From: JAXLYX01 sp046351215
Lineage (GTDB): Bacteria; Myxococcota_A; Polyangia; Polyangiales; Houyiibacteriaceae
Assembly: GCA_046351215.1 (NCBI GenBank)
Contig: JAXLYX010000007.1
Coordinates: 186,001-250,000, forward strand
Length of the DNA: 64,000 nucleotides
Direction of reading: 5' to 3'
In this document: positions 8,838 through 17,892 of the stretch, piece by piece
Layout of the letters: every line of letters begins with the position of its first letter
Numbering within the stretch: position 1 is the first letter of the stretch
Made by a program: the position numbers and the translations under genes
The notes under the pieces: model-generated
Databases searched by the model: none
Told to the model about the DNA's origin: nothing
What the model saw: the letters and a program-made list of their open reading frames with translations, nothing else

Positions 8838-9806
8838 GTGATCGTCGTCGAGAAGCTGACCAAGCGGTACGGGAGCCGGGTCGCCGTGGACGACGTCTCC
8901 TTCGAGGTCGCTCGGGGAGAGATCGTCGGATTCCTCGGTCCGAACGGTGCCGGGAAGAGCACGACCCTGCGGATGATCACGGGCTTCCTCGCCCCCACCG
9001 AGGGCCACGTGCGCATCGACGGCATCGACGTCCACTCGGATCCGGTGAAGGCGAGGGCACGCTTCGGCTACCTCCCCGAGGGCGTGCCCCTCTACGCGGA
9101 GATGCGAGTCTCCGAGTACCTCGAGCATCGCGCGCGGCTGAAAGGCGTCTCCGGCAAGCACGCGCGCAAGGAAGCCGAGAAGGCGCTCTCGCTCGCGGGG
9201 GTCTCGGACGCGCTCCCCCGCATCGTCGGGCAGCTCTCGAAGGGCTACCGGCAACGGGTCGGGCTCGCCGACGCGCTGCTCGGCGACCCCCCGCTCTTGA
9301 TCCTCGACGAGCCCACGTCCGGCCTCGATCCGAACCAGATGCGTCACGTGCGCGAGCTCGTGAAGAGCTTCGCGGGGAAGAAGACCGTCTTCCTCTCGAC
9401 GCACATCCTCCCGGAGGTCGAGGCGAGCTGCGAGCGGGTGGTGATCATCAAGCAGGGTAGGAAGGTCGCCGAAGGCGTCCCCTCCACGCTGCGCACGACG
9501 GCCGAGGGCAAGCAAGTCGTCCGGCTCGCCGGCCCCGGAGAGGCCGAGGCCTTCGAGCGAGCCCTCGACGGGCTCGGCGCCGTGCGTGGGATCTCGGTCG
9601 ACAAGGCCGCACCCGCGGGCACGGTCCGCCTCGCGATCACCACGGAGCCCGGCGACGAGGCCATCGACGCCATCTTCCGCTCGGTCGTCGCCGCTGGCCT
9701 CGGCCTCCGCGAGCTGAGCCGGGAGCAGGTGACCCTCGAGGACGTGTTCGCCGAGCTCACGACCGAGGAAGAGACCGTCGCGCAGTCCGGAACGGAGGCC
9801 CCATGA
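8838..9806 (+). CDS. ABC transporter ATP-binding protein (GldA/ABC-2 type)
   Basis: A 322-residue ATPase subunit with Walker A GPNGAGKST, a signature read as LSKGYRQRV, Walker B LLILDEPTSGLD and switch His in STHIL. The last 90 residues form the extra C-terminal domain common in ABC-2 ATPases (ending EDVFAEL). The start is GTG 8838, with GGGAGG 4-5 nt upstream; earlier in-frame codons lack conserved sequence. The permease start overlaps its stop as ATGA. With the following GldF-, GldG- and DUF4340-type genes this forms the transporter type found in gliding Bacteroidetes and in myxobacteria. The substrate is unknown. Confidence 0.9.
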   Translation: MIVVEKLTKRYGSRVAVDDVSFEVARGEIVGFLGPNGAGKSTTLRMITGFLAPTEGHVRIDGIDVHSDPVKARARFGYLPEGVPLYAEMRVSEYLEHRARLKGVSGKHARKEAEKALSLAGVSDALPRIVGQLSKGYRQRVGLADALLGDPPLLILDEPTSGLDPNQMRHVRELVKSFAGKKTVFLSTHILPEVEASCERVVIIKQGRKVAEGVPSTLRTTAEGKQVVRLAGPGEAEAFERALDGLGAVRGISVDKAAPAGTVRLAITTEPGDEAIDAIFRSVVAAGLGLRELSREQVTLEDVFAELTTEEETVAQSGTEAP

Positions 9807-10546
9807 GAGCCGCGCTCGAGATCGCCCGGAGGGAGCTCTTCTCCTTCTTCGTCAATCCGATCGCCTACGTCGTCGTCGTCGCCTGGTTGCTCTGGTCCGG
9901 CGTCGCGTTCGGCTACCTCTGCGAGAACTACGCGATGAACGCATCGATGGGCGGGAGCTCGAATCCGCTCAGCGACTTCTTCGGCGGCACGATCCTCTTC
10001 TACGTCCCGCTGCTCGCGATCGCTCCGGCGCTGACGATGCGCCTCGTGGCGGACGAGACGAAGTCGGGGAGCCTCGAAGCGCTCGTGACGGCGCCGGTCT
10101 CGGAGACGTCGATCGTGGTCGGCAAGTACCTCGCCGCGATGGTCTCCTGGCTCTGGCTCTGGGTCCCGACGCTGCTCTACGTCTGGCTCACCACCCGCTA
10201 CGGCCGGGTGGACGCCGGCGTGGTCGCCGCCAGCTACGTCGGCGTCGTCGGCATCGGCCTCTACTACATGGCGCTCGGCCTCCTGATGAGCACCCTCGCG
10301 CCGACGCCGATCATCGCCTTCGTGCTCACCTTCCTCGCGCTCGGGCTCCTCTTCGTCCTCGGCATCGGCCAGTACTTCGCGGAGGGCCTCGTCGAGGAGG
10401 TGCTGGGCTACGTCAGCGTCTGGGCCCACATGGGCGACTTCTCGCGCGGGATCGTCGACTCCCGCTACCTCGTCTACGACGTGACCGTCTCGATGGTGGC
10501 TCTCTTCCTCTCCGTCCGCATCCTCGAGTGGCGGAGGCTCGCATGA
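9803..10546 (+). CDS. ABC-2 type permease (GldF-like)
   Basis: A 247-residue inner-membrane protein with about six hydrophobic segments, starting with VNPIAYVVVVAWLLWSGVAFGYL and including IIAFVLTFLALGLLFVLG. The conserved LRLVADE-type cytoplasmic segment appears as MRLVADETKSGSLE, followed by TAPVSETSIVVGKY, a hallmark of GldF/NosY-like permeases. Its start overlaps the ATPase stop by ATGA and its stop overlaps the next start the same way, so translation is coupled. It should pair with the ATPase encoded at 8838. Confidence 0.9.
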   Translation: MRAALEIARRELFSFFVNPIAYVVVVAWLLWSGVAFGYLCENYAMNASMGGSSNPLSDFFGGTILFYVPLLAIAPALTMRLVADETKSGSLEALVTAPVSETSIVVGKYLAAMVSWLWLWVPTLLYVWLTTRYGRVDAGVVAASYVGVVGIGLYYMALGLLMSTLAPTPIIAFVLTFLALGLLFVLGIGQYFAEGLVEEVLGYVSVWAHMGDFSRGIVDSRYLVYDVTVSMVALFLSVRILEWRRLA

Positions 10547-12063
10547 CCGAAGACACGAAGACCCCGGCTCCGACGAGCGCTCCCGAGCCCCGGAGCGGCG
10601 CTCGCGTGAACGCCGTGCTGGCGACGGCCCTCGTCGCGCTCATCGTGCTGATGGCGAACTACCTGGCGTTCCGGCACTACGCCCGCTGGGACCTGACCTC
10701 GGATCGGCACTTCACGCTCTCGAGCAAGTCGCGGGAGGTCGCCCGGCGCCTCGATCGCGACGTGACCCTCTACCTCTTCCTGTCGCGCATCGAGGAGAAC
10801 TACGACGACGTGCGCGAGCTCGTGCGCCGCTACGAGGCGGCGAGCTCCCACGTGCACGTGAAGGTCGTCGATCCCGATCGCGATCGCGGTCGCTACCAGA
10901 TCCTCGCCCGACGCTTCGGGCTCGGCACGGTGACGACCGAGGACGGGATGGCCGCCTCGAACGTGGCCGCCGTGGTGGAAGCGGGGAGCCGCAACTACAA
11001 GATCGAGCGGAGCGATCTCGTGAGCGTCGACTTCGGCGGCGGCGAGGAGCGCGCGCCCGAGGTGGACGTGAAGTCCGAGCGGGCGATCACGTCGGCCCTC
11101 GTCGAGGTCACGAGCGGTCGGAACGCGAAGGTCTGCGTCTCCACGGGCCACGGAGAGTGGGAGCTCGAGGGAGTCGGGGGACGCAGCCTCGCGACGCTGG
11201 CCGACGAGTTCCAGCTCGACAACATCGACCTCGCCGAGGTCGGGCTCGAGGGCCGCGCGACCGTTCCGGCGGACTGCGACGCGCTCTACGTCATCGGTCC
11301 GCAGCGACTCTTCGCGCCCGAGGAGGCCGAGGTCCTCGCAGCCTACGTGCGCGGCGGCGGGCACCTGCTCCTCGCGCTCGACCCCGTGCTCCGCGAGACG
11401 AGCAGCCTCGCGCCGACCGGGCTCGAAGGCATGCTCCACGGCTTCGGCATCGACCTCGGCACGGACCTCGTGCTCGAGCTCGACCCGGACCACCTGCTCG
11501 GCAGCTCGCCGACCGAGGGATTCGTCGCGAACGCCTGGGGAGGGCACTCCCTCGTGCGCGAGCTCGCCGCGACCCAGGGCATCGTCGCGATGCACATGGC
11601 GCGTAGCCTCACCGTCGAGGGCGACGGTCCCTCGACCATCCTGCTCACGACGACGGACCGCGGCTACGCGGAACGCGATCTCGCGTCGCTCCAGCAGGGC
11701 GGGGCGCTCGCGCCGGGCGCGGGCGACGCACGGGGACCCGTCGGCCTCGCGGCCGTCTACCCGAAGGAACGTCCCGAGGGCGAGGGGCCGCACGGCGCCC
11801 TCGTCGTCGTCGGCGACACGGACTGGCTGAGGAGCGAGGCCCTCTCGGAGCCGCGCTTCGCCAACGTCGACTTCGTCTCCGCCATCACCGGCTTCCTCGC
11901 CGCCCGGCCCTCGATGATCTCGATCGCGCCGCGGCGCACGAGCGCCCAGGCGCTCGTGATGACGACCGGCGACCTCCTCTCGATCAAGCTGCGCGTGATC
12001 GGGCTGCTCCCGCTCGCCTTCGTGCTGCTCGGCTTCTCCGTGTGGTGGACGAGGCGGGCATGA
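10543..12063 (+). CDS. GldG-like ABC transporter auxiliary protein
   Basis: A 506-residue protein with an N-terminal membrane anchor (about residues 25-45, ALIVLMANYLAFRHY), a large extracytoplasmic ABC_transp_aux (GldG) domain and a C-terminal membrane helix (VIGLLPLAFVLLGFSVWW). Family marks include the opening DLTSDRHFTLSSKSREV, where GldG proteins read DLTxxxxYTLS, and CVSTGHGEWELE. ATG 10543 overlaps the permease stop; GTG 10528, five codons upstream, is possible but less likely. It probably forms the periplasm-facing part of the complex with the permease. Confidence 0.88.
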   Translation: MTEDTKTPAPTSAPEPRSGARVNAVLATALVALIVLMANYLAFRHYARWDLTSDRHFTLSSKSREVARRLDRDVTLYLFLSRIEENYDDVRELVRRYEAASSHVHVKVVDPDRDRGRYQILARRFGLGTVTTEDGMAASNVAAVVEAGSRNYKIERSDLVSVDFGGGEERAPEVDVKSERAITSALVEVTSGRNAKVCVSTGHGEWELEGVGGRSLATLADEFQLDNIDLAEVGLEGRATVPADCDALYVIGPQRLFAPEEAEVLAAYVRGGGHLLLALDPVLRETSSLAPTGLEGMLHGFGIDLGTDLVLELDPDHLLGSSPTEGFVANAWGGHSLVRELAATQGIVAMHMARSLTVEGDGPSTILLTTTDRGYAERDLASLQQGGALAPGAGDARGPVGLAAVYPKERPEGEGPHGALVVVGDTDWLRSEALSEPRFANVDFVSAITGFLAARPSMISIAPRRTSAQALVMTTGDLLSIKLRVIGLLPLAFVLLGFSVWWTRRA

Positions 12064-14246
12064 GTCAGCGGACCACCCTCGCGCTTCTCGTCGTCGCCCT
12101 CGCGCTCTTCGCCTTCATCGTGCTCTACGAGCGCAAGACGCTCACGACGCCCGAGCTCGAAGGACGGAGCTCGAGGCTCGTCGAGCGATTCGTGCGCGGG
12201 CGCGTCGACCGCATCACCGTCGAGGGGACGCACGGTACGGTCGAGCTCGCGCGCGATCCCGGCGAGGACGGTGAGCTCGGCCCGTGGCGCCTCGTCGCGC
12301 CGCTCCGCGCGGCCGCGGACGAGGAGGCGGTGGAGTCCTTCCTCTCGACCCTCGAATGGACCGAGCCGACGCGGACGCTCGAGGGGCCGAGCGGCGACGA
12401 TCTCCGCCGTTTCGGCCTCGATCGTCCGCGGGTGAAGGTCCGCCTGCGCATGCTCGGGGAGACGTCGCTCCTCGCCCTCGGGCGGGACGACCCCTCCGGC
12501 GACGGCGTCTATGCGCAGGTCGTCGGCAACGCGGAGGCCCACGTCGTCGGCAAGGACGTGCTCGAGGCGCTCGACGTCGACGTGTCCCACTTCCGCGACA
12601 AGCAGCTCTACGCGGGCTCCCTCGAGGGCGTCGATCGTCTCGAGGTCACCACGGCCGCAGGCACCGCGCGTCTCGCGCGTTCGGGCGAGACGTGGAAGCT
12701 CGAGAGCCCCCAGGCGATGCTCGCGGCGAACGATCGGGTGAGCTCGGTCCTGCACGCGCTCGACGAGGCTCTCGCGACCCGCTTCGTCGAGGAGAGCCCC
12801 CGCGATCTCGGCCGGTTCGGCCTCGCGACCCCCTCCGCGCGACTCCGCTTCGGCACGGCGTCCGCGCCCACCCAGCACGCGATCGCGCTCGGCGCGCCCT
12901 GTGCCGATCATCCCGGGGAGCGTTTCGCCCGCGCGGACGACGGCCCCGTCGTCTGCGTCTCCTCGGAGGCGATGGCCATCGTCTCGGCCGATCCGGCCGC
13001 GTACCGCGAGCTGCGCCTTCTCCCCCTCGAGAACGCCGACGTGAAGCGCCTCGAGCTGCGCGACGCCACGAGCGAGCTCGTGATCGAGTCGACCGCCGAG
13101 GGGCATCGCCACACGGCCCGCGTCGGCGGGCGCGACGTCGCGAGCGGAGCGACCGACGCGGCCGCGCTCGCGGACTTCCTCGACGCGCTCCGAGCGGCCC
13201 GTGCGTCGACGGTCGAGCCGATGCCGGCCGCCGCGCCCGCGTGGGACGGTCGGCTCCGCGTGAGCCGCGCCGATGGCTCGACGTTCGACGTGGCGTTCGG
13301 GCCGATCGCCGGCGATCGATTCGTCGTGCGCCGAGGCGACGAAGCCGTCCTGCTCGTCTTCGCCGCGTCGGATCGATCGCTGCTCGATCCGACGCCGCTG
13401 CACCTCCGGGCGGCTTCGCTGCTCCGCGCCGAGGCCTCGCGCGTCGCGGAGATCGTCGTGGAGCGCGCCGGTGCACGAGAGACGATCGTCCCCGGGGACG
13501 CGTCGGGCCCGCGCGTCACGGCGCCCGTATCCCTCGGCGCCGATGGGTCTCGCTTCCTCGACACGGCGGCGCGCCTCGCCGCGCTCGAGGCCGTGCGGTT
13601 CGTCGCGCCGAGCGCCCTCCCGAGCCACGGCCTCGGCAGTCCCCGGCTCGTCGCCACGTTCCGCCTCGCCACCGCGGACGACGACGGTCACGACCACGGA
13701 CACGCGCGTCCGACGGAGACCCACGTGCTCCGGATCGGAGCGCCGAGCGAGGGCGGCTCGTTCGCGACCCTCGACGCCGACCCCGCCGTCTTCCTCGTGG
13801 CTCCCGCCCTCGTCGAGCTCCTCTCGAGCCCCTTCGCCGACCGGGACGTCTTCTCCACCGACGCCGTCTTCGTCGAGTCGCTGACGATCACCGTCGAGGG
13901 CCGTACCGTGGCGCTCCGGCGCGACGGCGCCCGTTTCGTCACCGACGCGGGTCCCGCCGACGAAGCGCGCACCATCGACCTCACGAGCTCCCTCGCGGAC
14001 CTCCGGGCCGACGAGGCCGTGGCCTACGGCTCGCCCTCGGCCGCGAGCGGGCTCGCCCGGCCGCGCGCACGGATCGTGGTCCAGCGTGCGGCGGAGGCGA
14101 CCGAGCCGCGGAGGTACACGATCCTCGTCGGCGCGTCCGAGGGCGAGGGCGACGCCGCCATGACGTACCTCGCGCGCGAGGGCCTGCCCGTGACCTACCG
14201 CGTGTCCTCGAGCCGGCTCGCTCGGATTCTCGGCTACCGCCCCTGA
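12060..14246 (+). CDS. DUF4340 domain protein, partner of the Gld-type ABC system
   Basis: A 728-residue protein with one N-terminal membrane helix (residues about 6-23, LALLVVALALFAFIVLYERK) and a large extracytoplasmic region built from repeated DUF4340-like modules; WxLVxP-type strands such as PWRLVAPL and WKLESPQ recur. A His-rich loop (HDHGH) lies near residue 545. DUF4340 genes commonly follow gldG-type genes, and here the start overlaps the gldG-like stop by ATGA. The stop is 1 bp from the stop of the converging gene at 14248. Its role is probably structural or substrate-binding; no enzymatic motif is visible. Confidence 0.82.
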   Translation: MSQRTTLALLVVALALFAFIVLYERKTLTTPELEGRSSRLVERFVRGRVDRITVEGTHGTVELARDPGEDGELGPWRLVAPLRAAADEEAVESFLSTLEWTEPTRTLEGPSGDDLRRFGLDRPRVKVRLRMLGETSLLALGRDDPSGDGVYAQVVGNAEAHVVGKDVLEALDVDVSHFRDKQLYAGSLEGVDRLEVTTAAGTARLARSGETWKLESPQAMLAANDRVSSVLHALDEALATRFVEESPRDLGRFGLATPSARLRFGTASAPTQHAIALGAPCADHPGERFARADDGPVVCVSSEAMAIVSADPAAYRELRLLPLENADVKRLELRDATSELVIESTAEGHRHTARVGGRDVASGATDAAALADFLDALRAARASTVEPMPAAAPAWDGRLRVSRADGSTFDVAFGPIAGDRFVVRRGDEAVLLVFAASDRSLLDPTPLHLRAASLLRAEASRVAEIVVERAGARETIVPGDASGPRVTAPVSLGADGSRFLDTAARLAALEAVRFVAPSALPSHGLGSPRLVATFRLATADDDGHDHGHARPTETHVLRIGAPSEGGSFATLDADPAVFLVAPALVELLSSPFADRDVFSTDAVFVESLTITVEGRTVALRRDGARFVTDAGPADEARTIDLTSSLADLRADEAVAYGSPSAASGLARPRARIVVQRAAEATEPRRYTILVGASEGEGDAAMTYLAREGLPVTYRVSSSRLARILGYRP

Positions 14247-14247
14247 G

Positions 14248-14787
14248 TCACGGGAGGGTCGGACGAGCCACGCGGGCTCGGGCGACGCGCGCCGTCTCCC
14301 GATGCATGTGCCCGAGGGCGGACATCATCGCGCAGTCGGGGACACCGGCCACGGCCGCCTCCACGGCGTGCGCGGCCGAAGCCGCGGCGAGCGAGGGGTC
14401 GCGGACGGATCCACACGCCGCGGCGGCCGCGAGGAGGATGGCGACCGCGAGGGGGTCGTCGGCGTCGCTCGCGGCGCGCTCCGCGCGATCGCGCGCCTCG
14501 TCGGCGTGCGTCGCGGGCTCGGTCCCGTCGAGGACGGCCTCGACCACGAGGAGCGCCTCGCGCGCTGCCGGGACGTCCGCGTCGGCCACGACCAGCCGGG
14601 CGCAATCGACGGCCGCTCGCGCGAGCGAGTCCGAGGGCGCGCGCAGCCGGGCTGCGATGGCGAGGAGCCAATCGCCGCGCGGACAGGTCTCCCAGGTCGC
14701 CTCGAGGGTGGGAGCCGAGGTCGACACCCACTGCACGACGTCGTGGTGCGCTCCCGCCTCGCGCAGGAACGCGACGAACGCGCTCAC
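14248..14787 (-). CDS. Hypothetical protein, Imm5-like motif
   Basis: A 179-residue, helix-rich protein with no signal peptide. The segment CPRGDWLLAIAARL matches the Cys-x-x-x-Asp-Trp pattern of Imm5-type putative immunity proteins, and the rest is Ala-rich helix as in that group. The start is GTG 14787, overlapping the stop of the lipoprotein gene as GTGA, so the two are translated together. No polymorphic toxin is visible nearby. The match rests on one short motif and the helical composition; a non-immunity role is equally possible. Confidence 0.6.
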   Translation of the reverse strand: MSAFVAFLREAGAHHDVVQWVSTSAPTLEATWETCPRGDWLLAIAARLRAPSDSLARAAVDCARLVVADADVPAAREALLVVEAVLDGTEPATHADEARDRAERAASDADDPLAVAILLAAAAACGSVRDPSLAAASAAHAVEAAVAGVPDCAMMSALGHMHRETARVARARVARPTLP

Positions 14788-15380
14788 TGAGCGGCGGCCT
14801 CGAGCGTCTGGTGGGTCGAGTACTCGAGCAGGCCGTTGCTCGCGTTGAACCCGACCGAGCTCATCGTGGCGAAGCGCCCCGTGACCTTGACCTTGTTCCC
14901 GACCGTGAAGTCGATCGCGGGCGGGACGGTCCCGTCCGGGCCCGGATCGCGACGCGATCCGCGGCGGATGAGCTCACGCAGCTCTTCGTCGCTCTGGGCG
15001 TAGCCCGCCACCAGCAGTCGCTTCGCGGCGTCCCCCTCGTTGGCCGTGTCGGCCAGGAAGAAATGCGGCGCGGCCGGACGGGGGCAGGTCTCGCCTTCGG
15101 GGCAGGCGGGAGGCTGGTAGATCTCCACGATGTAGCCCGTGACGGTCGCATCGTGGTCGAGCGTCGTCGCGCTGCGACGGCGGACGCCGAAGACGCTGTA
15201 CGTCCCGTCCGGATAGGTCACGGGGAAGGGTGGCGGCGGGATGCGCGGCACGGCGGGCAGGCTCGGCTGCACCTCCGGCAGACGCTCCACGCGCAGACTC
15301 GAACCCGAAAGCTGGTCGCAGCCACCGGCGACGAGGCCGAGCAGACTGGACAGGAGGATCACTCGGACCGAACGCTTCAT
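14784..15380 (-). CDS. Predicted lipoprotein
   Basis: A 198-residue protein. The N-terminus (MKRSVRVILLSSLLGLVAGGC) is a lipoprotein signal with lipobox AGGC, so Cys21 should be lipidated. The mature part begins with a Pro-rich linker and then a beta-rich domain with FTVGNKVKVTGRF and EYSTHQTLE, reminiscent of an OB-fold. I do not recognise the family. ATG 15380 follows a promoter-like TTGTAT, 17 bp, TTAGCG. Its gene is coupled to the Imm5-like gene by GTGA. Confidence 0.75.
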   Translation of the reverse strand: MKRSVRVILLSSLLGLVAGGCDQLSGSSLRVERLPEVQPSLPAVPRIPPPPFPVTYPDGTYSVFGVRRRSATTLDHDATVTGYIVEIYQPPACPEGETCPRPAAPHFFLADTANEGDAAKRLLVAGYAQSDEELRELIRRGSRRDPGPDGTVPPAIDFTVGNKVKVTGRFATMSSVGFNASNGLLEYSTHQTLEAAAQ

Positions 15381-15406
15381 CGTTCTCACCCTCGATCGGC
15401 GGGCGA

Positions 15407-15435
15407 CGCTAACACGTGGCCCGAGTCGCATACAA
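15407..15435 (-). promoter_or_regulatory. Possible promoter of the lipoprotein gene
   Basis: TTGTAT (15430-15435), 17 bp, TTAGCG (15407-15412) on the minus strand. The 12-base word GTGTTAGCGTCG around the -10 recurs exactly at 59692-59703 upstream of another secreted protein gene. Confidence 0.35.
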
Positions 15436-15436
15436 C

Positions 15437-17875
15437 TCAGTTCTCCGTCGCCCGTCCACCCACCGCCGAGCACTCCGCGGGGCGCCCTTCCAGCCTTCCG
15501 ATGGCAGGACCGAGGATCGGGTCGGAACGGAGGCGGTCCAAGCTCCGTCGCGCGGCGTCGGAGCCGAGCGCGTGGAGGGCGAGGATCGCCTCGTCGGCCC
15601 GCGGATCGTCGACGTCCGAGGACCGTTGCCGGCTCCGTTCGAGCAGGCCCTCGACGTCGCCCTCGAGCGACGCCGCGCACGTGCGGGCGACGTACCGGAG
15701 GGCTTCGACCGCGACCTCGGGTCGCTCGCGTTCGGCGCGGAGCACGTGACGCACGGCGTCCCGCGCCTCGGGGCTCGTGTCGCGGGCCTGCGTGAGCACG
15801 CGGAGCGCTCGGGCCCGCACGCGCGCCGAGCGATCCCGCGTGGCCGCGATCACGATCGGACGGGCCTCCCGGGCGGGCGCGAGCACCGTCACCGCGGCCT
15901 CGCGGACCATCGGCCAGGCATCCCGACGCGCGAGGGTGGCGACCTCGACGATGCGGGGCTCCGTGAGCTGCACCGACTCCACGGCGGCGACCCGGACGCG
16001 CGGGTACGCGTCCGCGAGCGCGGCGACCACCACCGGCGACTCGACCTCGGGCGCCGAGCCGCGCAAGGCGACCACGGCGGCCGCACGGAGCATCCATTCC
16101 GAGGCCGACGCGGCGAGCCGCGAGACCTCGGCCTCGGCGCCTTCGCCCCAGGTGTCGCGCGGCAGGCGAGCGAGGGCCCGGAGCGCGAGGTAGCGGGCCG
16201 TGAACGAGGGTTCGTCCCCGAGGAGCGCGCGCGAAGCGGCGGCTGCGGCCGGCGCCCTCGCGGGCGGCACGACCGCCCCCGCCACCGCGAGCTGGGCGAG
16301 CGCATCGGCCGTGGCCCCGCCGGACGCCAGGGCCGATGCGACGGTGGCCACGAACGCGTCCGGAGCCCGGCTCGCCATCTCCCCGAGCGCATCGCGCACG
16401 CGGGCGCGTGCGGCATCGGTGGTGGCCGCCTCGAGCGCCGACAGCAGCGGCGGCCCTGCGTCCGACGCGAACCTCCGGGCCAGTGGAGACGCCACCTCGA
16501 GGCCGCCCACGGAGAGGCGGGCCTCCAGGATCGGCCGCCCGAGCGCGCCGAGCGAGAGCACCACGTCGAGCGTGGCGCGAGCGACCTCGGAATCGGGGTC
16601 ACCGAGCGCGACCAGCAGGGTCTGACGCGCGATCTCGTTCGACGGCGCGAGGGTCCGCAGGGCGCGGAGCGCGGCCCGCTTCTCGGAGGCGACCATGTCC
16701 GGGTAGGCGTGCGCGAGGAGCTCCGCGGCGGGGCCGCCCAAGCGGCCGAGGAGCTCGGCGGCAGCGCGTGCTTCCTCGCCTCCCGACGAGAGATCGCCGA
16801 GGAGCCGCCTCGGACCGTCGCCCTCGTCGAGGTCGCTCAGCGCCACCACCTCGGCGAGCGCGAACCCATGGGTGCCTCGGGCGGGAGAGCCGGGGATCGA
16901 GACGTCGAGGCATCGCGTGACGATCGGGGCCGCGAGCTCGACCCGCAGGCGCTCGCCTTCGGCGAGATCCCTCGGCAGATCGACGCGGAGCGGAGCGTGG
17001 CCCTCGACGTGGAGGACGATCGCTTCGGGCACCTCCTCCGGGGCACCGCCGGGGCCGCGCGGAACGATTTCGAGCGCGCGCAGGGCGTAGCGCCCGACCA
17101 TCCACCGACCGAGCGCCCGGCCGCCGATCCGGCGCCGCGACGGCGAGACGAGGAAGCGCGTGTCGGCGCGACCGTCCGCGAGCGCGAGGGGGTTCTCGTC
17201 GGCCACGGGCGCACCGTCCGCTGCGAGATCCCGCGTCCGCTCGAAACGCACGGTGGGCACGAGGGGACGGGACGCGCTCCCGGTCCTCGTGCGCGTCGTC
17301 CGTACCACCTCGGCCGACGACGGAGCGACGATCGGCGTCTCGACGAGATGGCCCGTCCGCGCGTCGATCTCCCCGGCGACGACGAAGGCGTCACCGTCTC
17401 CGCAGGCGCGGAGGTCCTCCCTCTCGTGGCCCACGACGACGCGGGAGCGGCCTTCGCCCTCCGCGGTCACGTCCACGCGTGCCCGGCGACGCTCTCCCGG
17501 GTCTCCGTGGAAGTCGGTACGGCCCGAGAAGACGAGACGCGGGCTCGTCGCCTCGCCGGTCACGACGGCGACGAAGGCTCCTCGGGCGGTCTGGACGCGG
17601 AGCACCGCGATCCGCCGACCGTCGCTGGTGACGGTCTCGACGCTCGACGCGAGGCCGTCGCACGTCGGCAGGGCGAGGGTCGGTCCGCGCGGACCTCCCA
17701 TCACGACGGAACACGCCCCCGAGGATTCGGCGATGCGGGCTTCGACGGTGCCGCCGTGCGCGCCGAGCGGGAAGGAGAGGGGAGCGCGAGGGGACGGGGC
17801 CGGCACCTCGGCGTGGACGCCCGCGGGCGCCGCCAGACACGCCATGCCGAGGAGCGGCCACAGCGGCCATCGCAT
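15437..17875 (-). CDS. Exported HEAT-repeat protein
   Basis: About 812 residues. A signal peptide (MRWPLWPLLGMACLAAPAGVHA) is followed by a beta-rich N-terminal half (to about residue 330) with an F5/8-type discoid-like region (ADGRADTRFLVSP, later RCLDVSIPGSP). The C-terminal half is a run of HEAT/armadillo-like repeats (RVRAVAVESVQ-like units such as DAYPRVRVAAVESVQ and RSARVRARALRVL). It should be periplasmic or surface-located. GTG 17896 overlaps the exporter stop (GTGA) and has a good GGAG site; ATG 17875 is chosen because the signal peptide begins there. Either start leaves the gene coupled to the exporter. Function unknown; the repeats suggest a binding scaffold. Confidence 0.78.
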   Translation of the reverse strand: MRWPLWPLLGMACLAAPAGVHAEVPAPSPRAPLSFPLGAHGGTVEARIAESSGACSVVMGGPRGPTLALPTCDGLASSVETVTSDGRRIAVLRVQTARGAFVAVVTGEATSPRLVFSGRTDFHGDPGERRRARVDVTAEGEGRSRVVVGHEREDLRACGDGDAFVVAGEIDARTGHLVETPIVAPSSAEVVRTTRTRTGSASRPLVPTVRFERTRDLAADGAPVADENPLALADGRADTRFLVSPSRRRIGGRALGRWMVGRYALRALEIVPRGPGGAPEEVPEAIVLHVEGHAPLRVDLPRDLAEGERLRVELAAPIVTRCLDVSIPGSPARGTHGFALAEVVALSDLDEGDGPRRLLGDLSSGGEEARAAAELLGRLGGPAAELLAHAYPDMVASEKRAALRALRTLAPSNEIARQTLLVALGDPDSEVARATLDVVLSLGALGRPILEARLSVGGLEVASPLARRFASDAGPPLLSALEAATTDAARARVRDALGEMASRAPDAFVATVASALASGGATADALAQLAVAGAVVPPARAPAAAAASRALLGDEPSFTARYLALRALARLPRDTWGEGAEAEVSRLAASASEWMLRAAAVVALRGSAPEVESPVVVAALADAYPRVRVAAVESVQLTEPRIVEVATLARRDAWPMVREAAVTVLAPAREARPIVIAATRDRSARVRARALRVLTQARDTSPEARDAVRHVLRAERERPEVAVEALRYVARTCAASLEGDVEGLLERSRQRSSDVDDPRADEAILALHALGSDAARRSLDRLRSDPILGPAIGRLEGRPAECSAVGGRATEN

Positions 17876-17892
17876 CGAATCCCGCTCCACGT

